Shown: positions 1 to 10,342 of the stretch, one piece after another | Position numbering within the stretch: the stretch's first letter is position 1 | Layout: every line of letters starts with the position of its first letter | Origin: Tenebrio molitor | Taxonomy: Eukaryota > Arthropoda > Insecta > Coleoptera > Tenebrionidae | DNA: 64,000 nt | NCBI RefSeq assembly: GCF_963966145.1 | Contig: NC_091053.1 | Location: 10,292,001 to 10,356,000 of the forward strand | Direction: 5' to 3' | Notes under the pieces: generated by a model | What the model was told of the DNA's origin: nothing | Database searches by the model: none | The model's input: the letters and a program-made list of their open reading frames with translations, nothing else | Program-made: the position numbers and the translations under genes

Positions 1-560
1 TCTCCAAAAACCATTCTCAGCAAGTGCGTCAACTTCGGGGAGCTGTCTGCTCTCCCAATCTCTAGGGCCCGAAAACCCGCACCCCGTCTACCTTCCGGGC
101 TCATGTCGGCCTGAAGGTCCCACTCTCGGCTCTTGCCACAAGCCATCGTAAGCTCCCGTCAATTCCTTCTCGTTTAACCAATCCTTTGCTTTGTCACTAC
201 TTCGGGGAGTTGTCTGCTCCTAGTTCAAAAGTGGGTGACCTAAGGCCACCCACCCCTGTCCACCTTTCGGGGACATCATCCGATGAGCGGAGCAGATAAA
301 CCTTCTTCTGAACCGCCCGATTTGCCTATAAAGTCTGCTATGACCGACCGTAGACCCGGTGGCACCACGGGGAGATCTGGGCGGGGTGTACACTCACGAT
401 CTCGGCAAATCACCTGCCGCGGCGTGATCTCGGGTGGTGAGTGCACACCTTCTACCACCAGTATGTATAGGACAGTTGTCCTATTGGAAAATAAAGTTGC
501 CATTGGGAAAAACTCTTCTTACAGATCGAAGCATTACATCTTTGAGAATTCTAATAGAAA
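1..560. other. GC-rich unassigned sequence
   Basis: No recognisable protein. The motif TTCGGGGAGNTGTCTGCTC occurs twice (near 35 and 201), suggesting an old internal duplication. Around 390-455 there is an imperfect inverted repeat built on GGTGTRCACTCAC. Base composition resembles LTR or 5' UTR sequence of a retrotransposon rather than the AT-rich surroundings, but I cannot assign a family. Confidence 0.3.
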
Positions 561-651
561 CGTCCGCATTAAGCCGCATTAAACTCTTAACTGGCCATTG
601 GGAGACGACTGGAAAACTTTTTCGTCAGAAAAAATTACTCTGCTCCAGAAA

Positions 652-1062
652 TCATTTTCGACTAGATGTTGTAAAGACAATCCGATTCTTGCCTCCATAT
701 GACGTGGTGTTAATCGTATTTTTTTTTGCCGCTTTATAGTTTCTCAGATTATTTGCCTTTATACGCCGACGTGCCGTCCAAACGGAGCCAGGAAAATTGG
801 TAATATTTACCGCTGCAACAGCGTCAGTAAAAGGACTGTTTTGCACTATGTTCAGTAAGGCTTCCTCATCGTTTGGAGTTGAGACTAGATGTCCTCCGAA
901 CCCTGGTAGCCGTTCTACCGCCTCCGTTTGCCTCCATTTCTTCATGATAGAAAAAACAGTACTTGAGGGAATACCCAACTGTGCCGAAATTTGTCTGTAA
1001 GACATTTTATGTTGGACCAAAGTTATTATTTTAATTTTATTAAAATTAGATACTGGCGGCAT
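652..1062 (-). pseudogene. Tc1-like transposase, N-terminal fragment
   Basis: A 136-codon reading frame encodes the N-terminal DNA-binding part of a Tc1/mariner-superfamily transposase. It has the bipartite helix-turn-helix layout: a first HTH (about residues 8-45, containing the motif SYRQISAQLGIPSSTVFS), a short linker where Tc1 proteins carry GRPR (here FGGH), and a second HTH ending in the typical TARRRIKANNLRNYKAAKK segment. The frame then runs into unrelated residues and stops, so the DDE catalytic domain is absent. The start shares MPxVSNFNKIKI with relics at 63.45 kb and less clearly 4.7-5.0 kb, so these are copies of one family. No terminal inverted repeat was found at this copy. Confidence 0.8.
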
Positions 1063-1086
1063 TTTCGTGACAGTTTAGGTGAAACG

Positions 1087-1884
1087 TCAGTCATGATCAC
1101 ATATGTCATGATTGATTGTTATTTTGACAATAAAGCTTAGACTACATAGTTTTTTTTTAATAACATAAAAATTGGTGTGCGAAATTCCGTACTCCCAACT
1201 GTACACGAGGAACATTAGCGAACCGAGCACGGATCCCTGGGGGACGCCAGAAACTACATCCTGCATTGCAGAGGAGGCTGAACCGATTTGTTCTTCAGGA
1301 ATTACCTTGCCCTTCTGAAGGAAGGCGAGCATTGGCTTATGGATGAGCTTTTCCATTATTTTGCAACATATGCAGGTGAGACTTATGGGTCGGTAATTCT
1401 CCACGCACGTTTTGTCACTCTTTTTGAAAATTGGGGAGACCGAAGCTAGCTTCCAGGTGGACGGAAGTGCGGACTTCGAGAACGAACAGGAGAAAAGATG
1501 GTGTAGAGGCTTCGCCAAAGTTTCTGCATTGGTTTTTAAAACTTTACAGCCAATTCCATCAGGACCAAGAGAAGATGAGTCCTTTAGTCGCTGTAATTCT
1601 TCCTTGATACCAGAAATCGGAAAATCAATGTCTTGGAGAGCGTTTTTGCTGCGCCAGCCAGCTGGAATAGGGATAATGGTTTGTGCAGTATCGTTTACGT
1701 AAACACTCTTAAAGAAACTAGCCAGGCAATCAGCAGTGTCCTGATTTTTTGCGCATAATGAACATTTCGTGTCTTTCACAACAGGCAGCGACACTTTAGA
1801 GATCATTTTGGACCTCGTGTATTTGAAGATGGCCTTTGGTCTTTTGCTGACGAGGTTGTTTTCATATCGAGACCTAGCTTGCAC
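1087..1884 (-). pseudogene. Reverse transcriptase of non-LTR element, internally deleted
   Basis: The 265-codon frame contains the front half of a non-LTR reverse transcriptase: SSLGPDGIGCKVLK (the region before RT block 1), a PIFKK then NYRPISLT motif (block 1-2), CCKIMEKLI, and then SGVPQGSVLGSLMFLVY (block 4, finger-palm). The segment that should lie between MEKLI and SGVPQGS is shortened, and the frame ends without the YADD catalytic block, so the enzyme cannot be functional. It continues upstream in the adjacent frame at 1896-2117, which corresponds to the linker between endonuclease and RT. Confidence 0.85.
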
Positions 1885-1895
1885 TAATTCGCACT

Positions 1896-2117
1896 TTAAA
1901 TTATTGGAATAATTTCTGTGGGCAGCAAAATCAACGGCCTGCCCAGCGACTTGTAACGCCTCCAGAGATTTGTTTTAATTTTGGCTTTTGCAATACATTT
2001 TTCAGTAATCCAAGGTTTCTGACGATTTCTGACAAAAAGGCGATATGATGAATGTAAGCATATAGCCGTGTTCAGGATGCCAACGAGGGATTCCCACACC
2101 TCATCCGGATCGTCCAA
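1896..2117 (-). pseudogene. Endonuclease-RT linker fragment of the same element
   Basis: A 73-codon frame with the segment FVRNRQKPWITEKCIAKA followed by a basic stretch, typical of the region just upstream of the RT domain in Jockey/CR1-type ORF2 proteins (compare the common pattern PW-x-T/N-x3-x4-K). It lies directly upstream of the RT fragment on the minus strand and is separated from it by a stop and a frame change. No independent function. Confidence 0.6.
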
Positions 2118-2304
2118 TAGGTAAAGTGGGCTTCAGTCGAAATTATTTAAATATGTGTTGAGATGGTCGCAGTCGACAACTCTAATATTTTTTTTCTCAA
2201 TCTTGGGAAAGCAATAGTCGATAATTTGCACCGTGCACTGCACAGTTGCATGATCCGAGATCCCCACTGGGGGACCAATATTGACTGAAGATATTAGTTG
2301 CGGA

Positions 2305-3200
2305 TCAGTCGTTAAGAGTAGATCTATATAATAAGGAAGGGTTTTGAGATGCCCTGTGTCGAGTTGGATGCAGAATCATCTGCGACAGATTTGTCTCCAA
2401 GACCATATCTACGAATAATGAGGCCGAACCGGTCCCACTTGGGGCCTTCGAAATGGCCCACTCTACCTCTGGAAAGTTAAAATCTCCAAAAATTAGCAAG
2501 TGTTTGTGAGTTTCAGATAGATAGATCATTGATTTTATCGGTACGCGGTGGCCGATATACACAAACTAATACGAAAGAATATGCAGGACAAGTTAGCTGT
2601 AGTGCTAATATTTCAATACACGGCACTGTTACTGGAATCGTAGTAACAATATAGTTACGAAAGTACATTTATTTCATACTGTCCGGTAGATGCTCGATTG
2701 CATCATCAATTTGAGTCCGATAGGTGAGTTATAACAGAATCAGAGCCGGAAAGTGTCACTAAGCAACACCTACCGGACTGTTTTATTTTTATCCATCAAA
2801 TCTGACACTGAAAAGTGAAAAAGTCAAAAAATATTCAATCTAAAAAAACAATAGCAACGGCCGTTGTCACAGGAAAAAGGTGATGCTATTTTCACAGCAT
2901 ACTGTGATTTTTTAATTTTTGTCGTTTAGACATTCTTGACTCGGCTCCTAACGTCGCCTCATCCATAATGTCTAACTCGTACTGTTACAAGTAACATACC
3001 GGACTTATAACGTAAATTACTATTTGTGGAGTAGAATGCATACGCCTCCACCCCTACCGGAACGATCTGTGCGGTATACTGAGTAAAGAGGGAGATCCAA
3101 AAGAGAGGAAGGATCAGAAAGCGACAACCATGTTTCTGAAAGCAGCACACAATGAGGTTTGCGCTGTTGAAGATAAAGATGAAAAGAGTTTAGTTTGGCT
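2305..3200 (-). pseudogene. Apurinic-like endonuclease domain, interrupted
   Basis: Minus-strand translation in changing frames gives the hallmarks of the retrotransposon endonuclease: LLSETWL with a downstream YRTDRSGRGGGVCILLHK (3' of 3200 to about 3020), then VCVYRPPRTDKIND (near 2570) and LLIFGDFNFPEVEW (near 2480), the last containing the GDFN catalytic motif. Between the two halves lies about 350 bp without endonuclease similarity; it holds repeated CCGGTA-type motifs in opposite orientations (near 2680, 2770 and 3000), which suggests a small inserted MITE. Confidence 0.7.
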
Positions 3201-3311
3201 GACAGAGAGGCAATGTTAGTATAACAGATAACAATCTCTTTAACTTCTGGTAATTCGTTAGAGGAAAAATTTGTAAATTTTGCTGGTTGGCCACACCTTT
3301 GGTGGTGATTG

Positions 3312-3695
3312 CTATTTCGAGACGAGATCGTTCTTTAGTTTGTCAATGGCCCTTTGATACACAGTGCATTTAGGATCCCAGGCAGCATGATCAATCGGCA
3401 CTTTGATATTTTCATCATTGTTTAGCTTGACGCAGTTGACACATGTGGGCTTTTCGGGATGACAATCTGAAATGGGATGCACAGGGTGTCCAGGACCAAC
3501 TTTGACGCTACATTGTGGACAGCAACCTTTGTCAGTGCAGGTTTTTGAAGAATGGGGGAAACCATTGCAGTTAAAACATCTCAGAATTTCGATCGCATCA
3601 AATGCATAAGAGAAGTCGTATCCTATGAACAATCCTCCAGCACTCATGATTTTGTTATACGTTATTTTGTCTACTTGTATAACTGCCTGGTACAC
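3312..3695 (-). pseudogene. ORF1 (Gag-like, CCHC zinc knuckles) of non-LTR element
   Basis: A 127-codon frame whose core is a cysteine-rich array: CFNCNGFPHSSKTC (CX2CX4HX4C), then CPQC and CVNC modules. In Jockey/CR1/I elements such an ORF1 protein binds element RNA and accompanies it to the nucleus. The beginning of the protein is missing or in another frame, since the start codon falls inside the conserved fold. The following ORF2 pieces lie downstream on the same strand. Confidence 0.75.
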
Positions 3696-4026
3696 TTTAT
3701 TATTTTTTTTTGTAAGGCCACAATTTTAGTACTTTGCATTCTGAACTCAAGTGAATACCCGTACTAACGTGTTTTGTAGCATATTCCACAAACTCAACTA
3801 TTTCAGATTCCTTAACAGTTTGTAACATACCAACAATTTTTATGCTAGGTTGTATCATCTGCTCCTTTTTAGGTTATTTTAATCGTGGAAATATCAGGAG
3901 CCGTGGAAAGACACAAATAAACCAAAATGTCTGTTGATGACATTCAGGAAATGTTACGAGATATTTCTCTTTTTGATCGGTGAAAAATTAACCAAAATTA
4001 CCTAATTCACATGGATATGTTTTATA

Positions 4027-4147
4027 CCGGGTGTCCCAAAATTCGTGCCCTTCCCGTGAGCCCGAAATTCTCCACTTAAAATTAAATTCAAATCTGCAAA
4101 TAAAAATTGTAAGGCTTTAACAATAATTGAACTAGAGACTAGGGGAT
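4027..4147 (+). repeat. Terminal inverted repeat, left copy
   Basis: After a TA the sequence CCGGGTGTCCCAAAATTCGT begins a stretch of about 110 bp that is mirrored, imperfectly, by 16560-16675 on the opposite strand. Similarity continues well inside the first 40 bp. It is the end of an IS630-Tc1-mariner type element, matching the transposase relic at 15.4-16.4 kb. It may be the other end of that same element, split by about 11 kb of later insertions. Confidence 0.6.
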
Positions 4148-4429
4148 TGTAGTGACCCAGTTTAAAATTTAAAATTTAAATTCCCGGTACTGCCACGAGA
4201 GCGCGCCAAATGTGAAGGTACTAGCGGCTAGACTAGGAACTAAGGGATGGGGTTGGTAATCTTGGGGAGTTGGCAACGCTGAGAGCGGAAATATATCGGG
4301 GGTGACGCGGTCTCTCGCGCGTGGTTGAAGGGCGGTAGGTCACTTTTGTTTTGTTCTTCGAAACGAACACACCGTGCGAAGAGCTATCCATATTCCAAAA
4401 ATTTGTAAGTTAAATTTGAATCAGTTACA
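4148..4429. other. Possible short solo LTR
   Basis: The segment starts TGTAGTGACCCAG and ends CAGTTACA, is more GC-rich than the flanks and has the length of a short LTR (282 bp). I see no matching target duplication and no adjacent internal region, so this is only a suggestion. Confidence 0.25.
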
Positions 4430-4739
4430 CTACCGTCCCGAGTAGATATTTTGTGTCCCCGTGAAGAATCCGGCGTTTTAATCCACCCCGGGTAATTTAT
4501 CCCACGTTAGTTGCCCCTTTTTTGTTTTTTTTTTTTGGGACCAGGACCACGTGGTAAGGGTATGTAGTAGCTTTCATTTTGTTGCATGCTGTTTCTTTCG
4601 AGAAGCGCCCATTTGTTAATTTTAAGCGTTATCCCTCCGGTCCATCAGCACAGATCCAAGCCCATACATTAACCGAAAACCTTCCACTTTCTCTTAAATG
4701 ATGAACGTATTTTTCTTAAAATCCTACAGTTTCGGGGTC

Positions 4740-5060
4740 GATAAACTCTTATTCGACCATTGTTGCAAGACTGAAAAACCTTTTCGTTGGAAAATATAAC
4801 CCTATTCCAAAAATTGTCATCATGTTAAGAAGGATTTTCTAGCAGCAGCATAATTATTTATTTCACTTCCTCTAATTCTTCTACGTGCTACCAGGAAATT
4901 CTCGAAGATGATTGAGTAAATTCTCATCGTCTTGTTCGGTGGACACTTTGTGACCTCCCGAACCATCTAACTGCTTCAAGAAATGAAGTTGGTCCCATCC
5001 AATTTTTTAAGCTTCATTTAAGTAAATTCGAGGCATTCTTAAACAAATTGTTGACAGTGT
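4740..5060 (-). pseudogene. Tc1-like transposase relic (second copy of the 0.7-kb family)
   Basis: The minus strand encodes, with frame changes, a segment GSGGHKVSTEQDDENLL then REFPGST, which aligns with the GFGGHLVSTPNDEEALL and NFPGS parts of the fragment at 652-1062. Non-coding similarity also continues: 4740-4830 resembles 581-690. The catalytic domain is not recognisable and no inverted termini are visible. It is an older, more decayed member of that family. Confidence 0.55.
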
Positions 5061-5732
5061 CTTGAAACTTAATAACAACTGACAATTACTGACATTTTAA
5101 TTAAGTCCATGCGCTAATGATTTTTTACAAAATTACAATAGAATGATGTAAACTGTTCCGTGGCCGCAACTGTACAGTTAATTTCAAAATTATAGAGTAC
5201 ACCTCAAAAATCAATGAGTCGATTTGTTATCAGTTTTTTCCACATGTAAAGATGCCGTTTTGAAATTGAACGTCGTATTTCTTATAGGTTAGGTAAGTTT
5301 GACAAGATAAAATGTCGCTGATATTTTAGAACACCATAATATTGTCTGTTTTATCCTCTGCACGGTGCTCTTCACGATGTTATAATTCCGGGCTACCCTC
5401 CGGATCTACCACCCTTCTTCTAATTTGGCTGTGTAAATTTGAATGAATGTCATTGTGACAATTGAAAAATTCCGCAATTAAGAGATTTTCAAAAAAACCA
5501 TTCTGCAAACCCGAGTACATGATGGTGGTACCATTAGAAACATTGCTGTCGAACTGGCACTAGCACTGTGTTGCGGGCGGGTTTATTTTCACGGATTTGA
5601 AAATTTTAAATATTGAGGTTGACAAACCTTGACAAATTAATCTCGGTACGTTCACTAAGCCTAAATTTTCAAAAAACTCAGTGGCGTCCCAAGTTAACTG
5701 TCGTCGTTTTTATGATCACGATGGTACATATA
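5061..5732. other. No recognisable feature
   Basis: AT-rich DNA with no reading frame resembling a known family and no clear repeats. It precedes the MITE at 5733. Confidence 0.4.
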
Positions 5733-6126
5733 CAGGGTGACTGACGAAAAACCTTTGATGCTGTGTCTTGCTTATTTTTTATCCGATTTGAATAAATGAC
5801 ACGTCAAATGAAATAATTTTGAAAACAATTCAAAACCAACTTAATAAAAAACAATTCTTGCGTCCAGTTTTTGACAGATGAACATCAGCTTCTTTTTTTC
5901 AAATAGCACTGTACATTTTTTTTTCTATTCAGTATTATAGAGTATATAGAGTGTAATTTGAAAAAAAAAGTTGGCTATCGTCTGTCAAAAAATAGATGTC
6001 GAAAAACATATCGAATAGGATAATAATGAAGTGCTTTTCGAACTATTTCATTTGATGTGTCATTTATTCAAATCAGATGAAAAATAAGTAAGATACAGCG
6101 TCAAAGGTTTTTCGTCAGTCACCCTG
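5733..6126. mobile_element. MITE with long inverted repeats (CAGGGTGACTGACG family)
   Basis: A 394-bp element starting CAGGGTGACTGACGAAAAAC and ending with the reverse complement, flanked on both sides by TA. The arms are about 86 bp long (5733-5818 and 6041-6126) with a handful of mismatches, and shorter inverted patches continue inwards. It has no coding capacity. Such structure is typical of non-autonomous Tc1/mariner-type elements. Confidence 0.9.
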
Positions 6127-6349
6127 TATATAAAAAATTTGGCTCAAATTTGTCAAAGTTATGACGTCATTATATTTTTTCCAAATGGAAAGCTACGATT
6201 CCGACTAGATTATTTTATACAGCTTATTTTTCTGGATTATAAAAATCTGGTTTAAGTAGGGATTACTTAAAAGTAAGTAAGTAAGTAAACTGTTTATTGT
6301 ACACTGTTTTACAGGTATACAAATGGTAACGGTTAGGTAAATACCTTTA

Positions 6350-7106
6350 TCTACGGCTGCTTGGATAAATCGTTATTACCACACTCATTTACAATCATTT
6401 GAGTTGCGTAATGTAGTTCATTACCGCACTGGTTTCATTACGTAACGCATTTTTATTTAGAAGCAAACAGACAAAATTTATTGAAATACAACAATACAAA
6501 AGAAAAGCTGGGTACTTGTTGTAAATACACAGTCCTTGCATTTTGTTCGCCCAGTAGCCGGCATCGACTTCGTTTCGGTCTTCAATCTCTGGGCTTGGCA
6601 CAAAAAGACTCAGTTTCACTTTTAATGATATCATCTACTACTCTCCTTTGGGTTAATCGCACAAGAGACCACTTTGTAATACACGTCATACCGGAAAAAC
6701 GACGCAAACTGCAGTGACACCTCCAGAGACGCTCGTCTCTTGCACTCCAGGTCATCCTCGAAACAGGATCACACACGTTTCCATTCCAGGTTCTGGTACT
6801 TTTCTCACTTGACGTCGGGGTAACCCCAATGTACATTTTTCGAAGTCGCTTCACTTCCGAGAGCCGCGATAAGACGTAAACGACCCGGTTCTCAATTATG
6901 AAAAATTTAAAACAACGCGTTGTTTACAAACAGAATTAGCTGGTTGTCCTGATATTGAGCAAATTGTTTCAATCTTGTTGCTTTGATTTTGAATTAAAAT
7001 GATTGAAACTGACATTTAACAATTATCAAAATATATTTTTGTAAATGTCAAATTTGACGTTTTTACCAAAAATTGATTTTTTTAATTAATAATTCGCAGC
7101 CGTAGA
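6350..7106. mobile_element. TIR element with short termini (TCTACGGCTGC)
   Basis: TCTACGGCTGC at 6350 is matched by its reverse complement ending at 7106; TA flanks both ends, and the matching extends to TTTA outside. The interior (757 bp) has frames up to 90 codons on the minus strand, none recognisable. It separates the 3' tail from the 3' UTR of the surrounding non-LTR element, consistent with an insertion. Confidence 0.55.
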
Positions 7107-7129
7107 TAAAACGTTGTACATAACACGTG

Positions 7130-7235
7130 GGCTAAAGCATATTACAGGAAACTCGTGTGTTACAGATGAACTCGGGCTAACGCCCTCGTCATCTGCAATC
7201 TTCACACTCGAGTCCTGTAATATTGCCTTTATCCC
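7130..7235. repeat. Long imperfect hairpin
   Basis: An inverted repeat of about 45-bp arms around GGGCTAACGCCC at the apex; the outer arms read ATTACAGGA and TCCTGTAAT. It contains no coding frame. It could be a short foldback element or a structured part of the 3' UTR of the non-LTR element in which it lies. Confidence 0.7.
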
Positions 7236-7457
7236 ACTAATTATGTAAATAACTAATCTAACACCGTTCCACAATTAAACAAAATAAAAGAAAATAACAA
7301 AGTATGACAAAAAAAGGAAAAAAAAAGAAAAATCAAACTTAAATCTAATTACAAAGCAAGAACTTAACGTTCGTATCGAGAAACCGCACACATTAGAACA
7401 AATAACAATACATAACCAAATCTATAAAAACGGTCACAAAAATCGTTTTATGACTTA

Positions 7458-7593
7458 GGCCTGTATTCACCAACGCCAGTTAAAGTTAACTGTAGGTTAA
7501 AATATACGAAAACATTGTTATAACAATAGGTAACTAAAGTAACGAAGTATTTTAACCTACAGTTAACGTTAACTGGCGTTGGTGAATACGGCC
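7458..7593. mobile_element. MITE, 136 bp (GGCCNGTATTCACCAACG)
   Basis: Nearly perfect inverted arms of about 47 bp starting GGCCTGTATTCACCAACGCC on the left and GGCCGTATTCACCAACGCCA on the reversed right. It interrupts the minus-strand non-LTR fragment immediately after codons YLID, close to its natural stop. The terminal motif resembles Harbinger-type or hAT-type MITEs, but no clear target duplication was seen. Confidence 0.85.
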
Positions 7594-7599
7594 GTCAAT

Positions 7600-7800
7600 C
7601 AGGTAACCAACACATAGTTTTTCTATTTTAGTTCTAAATTGCCCCTCTGGCAGATTTAAATATTCAAGAAATTTATTTAATATTGTAGGAGCCATATAAG
7701 AAAAACTACCTTCAAATTTTTTGGAAGAATGGTGCGGTATCGTAAATGTATCGAACCAGCTGGATGTTGTGTCGATGACCTCCGTGGAGCAGCTGATCAC
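7600..7800 (-). pseudogene. C-terminal end of a non-LTR reverse transcriptase
   Basis: The frame contains SFSYMAPTILNKF followed by a hydrophilic helical tail, the pattern (aromatic-rich FSYxAPxxWN) found at the extreme C terminus of many CR1/Jockey-type ORF2 proteins. The catalytic RT portion is not present upstream within this window. Confidence 0.55.
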
Positions 7801-7978
7801 AAGGCCACCTCGGCTGATGTTGGAGAGATGTCAGCTGGGGACTTGTCTGTGTTTGGGTTGGTACTTTTGGTTGGTAGCGCGCACAAAGTCGAATACCGCC
7901 GAACCAAAACGAACCGAATTTTGAAATAACGAACTTTTCCAAATTCGTTAAAACCGGTAGATTACACAATCGCACTTG

Positions 7979-8120
7979 GAATTTCGGTAGTTTGAACGAT
8001 TTTCACAGCGGAAAAAGCAAACGTACACGAAACGACGAAACAGTTGAGTTGAATTTCGACAGTCTGAACGATTTTCACAACGGAAAAGGCAAACGAACAC
8101 ACAACAACACACCACAGTGA
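7979..8120. repeat. Direct tandem duplication, about 72 bp x 2
   Basis: GAATTTCGGTAGTTTGAACG (7979) recurs as GAATTTCGACAGTCTGAACG (8051), and the following GATTTTCACARCGGAAAA segment is shared. Two divergent units, no coding meaning evident. Confidence 0.75.
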
Positions 8121-9165
8121 CACATTTATGAATCACTACACATATTGGTTTTTGAAGGAGTTTTCGAACAAAGGGCCGAGTTGGTGCGCCATTTATAACG
8201 CGAGGTTCCTCGTGGTCACACGTTACAAGTAATTTGTTGATGGGTTTGTTCTTTGGAACGAATTCTCCTCAATGACCGCGGCGAATGATTAAAAAGCGAA
8301 GACTCGGAACTATTTGATTTAATCGCTAAACTAACTTAAAAATAAAAAAAATAGCCGCGTGGGCGGTGCGTACAATGTAATGTCTCTTTTTCAAAACTAA
8401 CAAGCTCAAACTTAAACTTAAAAACTAAGATGGCTGCTCTGGTTCAGTGCTACCACCCTCTCTTGGTGTAGATAACTGGACATACATACTAATAAAATAT
8501 TGTCTCTCGTTGGCATCCTAGGCGTTGGTTCGCTTTTTCTTAATTTTGATTTGTTCATTTTGGCTTTTAGGTCGCGCTTTCGCGGCGCGGCACTGTTTGG
8601 TAGCGTCCATTTTTTCGTTCGTTTATTTTTTGTTGTTTTTGCTGGCGTCAAATTTCTGCAGCCACTTGTTTGGCGCTTCTCTTTACTGTTTTTCACGTTC
8701 ACTTGACGAAATAAAATTATGGAAGAACACTGGGTGGTGCATGTAATCGATTTCTCACTGTTCAGGAGCAGGTAGTCGGCAGGTCCGTTCAGGTCGACCG
8801 CTCGGACAAGAATGTTTTTAAAGTTGTGACGATCACTTGCGGCAGTGACGTCACGGGATTTGACGCCGTTCGGGTCGGTCGCGGTATGCCTCGAGCGCCA
8901 GTCCCTTTTTGCGGCTGTGGTGGGACGCCACACGGCCGGGGTAGCTTTGCGGAGCGTACGGTGTCCGGGGGTCGGCTGTCAGGGCGCGGAAAAGGGGTAG
9001 CAAAACAAACAGGTGTCGCAACAAGGGGGCCTTTATTTACACTATGTACAAAAAAGGTGGTGTTGGTACCTGGTGGCGCCGGAACCTTTCGGGGACGGTG
9101 TCCGTGACCTGGAGGAGTGTTCCGGGCGGGTGTCGGAGGAGGGCGCGGCTCGTACTTACTGTCTT

Positions 9166-9245
9166 TCCGGTCGGACCTGGAAGCTGCTGGCTCTTCCCGT
9201 TCCGGTCGGACCTGGACGCTGCTGGCTCTTCCTGTTCCGGTCGGA
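9166..9245. repeat. Short tandem repeat in LTR, about 43-bp unit
   Basis: TTCCGGTCGGACCTGGA-GCTGCTGGCTCTTCC is present in two full units plus a partial third. The unit differs from the neighbouring 58-bp array. Confidence 0.8.
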
Positions 9246-9274
9246 GAAAGGAGGGTGAAAGGAAGCGGGATGGC

Positions 9275-9550
9275 CGGGGTTCCCTCACAGCGGGAAGGAA
9301 CGGGCCGGGAAAAAAGGAGAAAGCGGGAAGGCCGGGGTTCCCTCGCAATGGGAGGGAACCGGCCAGGAAGAAAAGGGAGAAAGCAGGAAAGCCGGGGTTC
9401 CCTCGCAATGGGAGGGAACGGGCCAGGAAGAGAGGAGAAAGCGGGAAAGCCGGGGTTCCCTCGCAATGGTAGGGAACGGGCCAGGAAGAGAGGAGAAAGC
9501 GGGAAAGCCGGGGTTCCCTCGCAATGGGAGGGAACGGGCCAGGAAGAAAG
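9275..9550. repeat. Minisatellite in LTR, 5 units of 58-60 bp
   Basis: The core CCGGGGTTCCCTCGCAATGG starts near 9273, 9331, 9391, 9449 and 9507. The first unit is the most diverged. Such arrays in LTRs can vary in copy number between insertions. Long open frames in every phase here are a by-product of the GC-rich repeat. Confidence 0.9.
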
Positions 9551-9780
9551 AAATTGCCACGGTGGGGCTGCGCGCGGCCGGCGACTCGCGGCTGGGGCGG
9601 TGGGGGAGCTCGGCTCAGCGCGGAGTCCGGGTGCTGTCGGCCGGAAGAAACACGGGTTCCGGGGCGGATTCGGTCGACGCGGGTAAGGCAGTTGGCTCCG
9701 CGCTAATTTTCTGCACCGGCTCGGAGAAAGAACGGAATTTTTCCGCCACCGGGAGCATTTCTTAGTAACTTCGTTACACA

Positions 9781-9792
9781 CCCCTCCTTCTT
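9781..9792 (-). promoter_or_regulatory. Polypurine tract
   Basis: The minus strand reads GAAGAAGGAGGGG directly before the TGTGTAACG LTR start. This is where plus-strand DNA synthesis would be primed during reverse transcription. Confidence 0.7.
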
Positions 9793-10342
9793 CGGAAAAG
9801 GAGGGTCGCGCAGCGTCGCTCCTTCTAAGGGTTCTTCCTCCCGGTGGGGCGGGGTCGGACGACGGGCTTCCTTCTCCGGCGGGCTTTCACCTGGCGGGTT
9901 CCTGGCGGCGGCGGTACGGTCGGAAACGGTTAACTAAATATTGATTTCTTCTTTGGAAACATAAAATTGGATTCTTCCGGAGCGGTGGGACTGAAAATCT
10001 CCGATGTCCCAAACGGAACTCTTGAAACTAAAACTTCTTTTCCAACAACGAATTGAATGGGGTGTCGGGGACCAAAACTTGCAACTAAAAACTTCTTCCA
10101 TCTTCCTCGGTTCCACCCTCGGCTCCTGGGGGGGGGGAAGGTCATAAAATCGGCGGATCTTTGATGAAAACTAAACATATATTCAAATGAAAAAACGGAA
10201 ACCTAACGAAACGGGGGACACAAATGCTGTAAAAAAAACGGAAACAAACAAACGGGGAACACAAATTCTGTTCAAGCTGAAACTGTTCTTCGGTAAATGT
10301 GCCGCGGGTAGCGGAAAGTCTGGGGTTGCCATCTGGCCGGCG

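Larger units (their letters stand above)
1087..3900 (-). mobile_element. Degraded non-LTR retrotransposon (Jockey/CR1-like)
   Basis: Read on the minus strand the order is ORF1 with zinc knuckles (3695-3312), endonuclease (about 3200-2305) and reverse transcriptase (2117-1087), the standard arrangement of an APE-type non-LTR retrotransposon. All three modules carry frameshifts or deletions. The endonuclease is interrupted by roughly 350 bp of unrelated sequence (about 2650-3015), probably a small insertion. Exact 5' and 3' ends are not visible. The clade call (CR1 or Jockey group) rests on motif style only. Confidence 0.8.
6264..7850 (-). mobile_element. 3' part of a second non-LTR retrotransposon
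   Basis: On the minus strand this runs from a C-terminal reverse-transcriptase fragment (about 7800-7600) through an AT-rich 3' UTR to a short tandem tail (AAGT repeats on the plus strand at about 6270-6292). Short tandem tails are typical of CR1/I-type non-LTR elements. The 3' region has been invaded by a MITE at 7458-7593 and a TIR element at 6350-7106. The 5' portion is missing. Confidence 0.6.
8376..9780 (-). repeat. 3' LTR of the gypsy element (left boundary approximate)
   Basis: Reading on the minus strand, the purine run AGAAGGAGGGG is followed by TGTGTAACGAAG, a classical polypurine tract to LTR junction, so the 9780 boundary is well supported. The other boundary is proposed at TGTAATG (8376), which would make termini complementary, but no second LTR is available for comparison. 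The LTR contains minisatellites at 9166-9245 and 9275-9550. Confidence 0.5.

Noticed and set aside
9275..9550. CRISPR-like array
   Set aside because: Units are tandem and complete, with no unique spacers; it is a minisatellite in a eukaryotic LTR.
8789..9781. 330-codon minus-strand open frame and other long frames at 8.8-9.7 kb
   Set aside because: They run through a GC-rich minisatellite inside the LTR; every frame is open there and the translations are low-complexity repeats.
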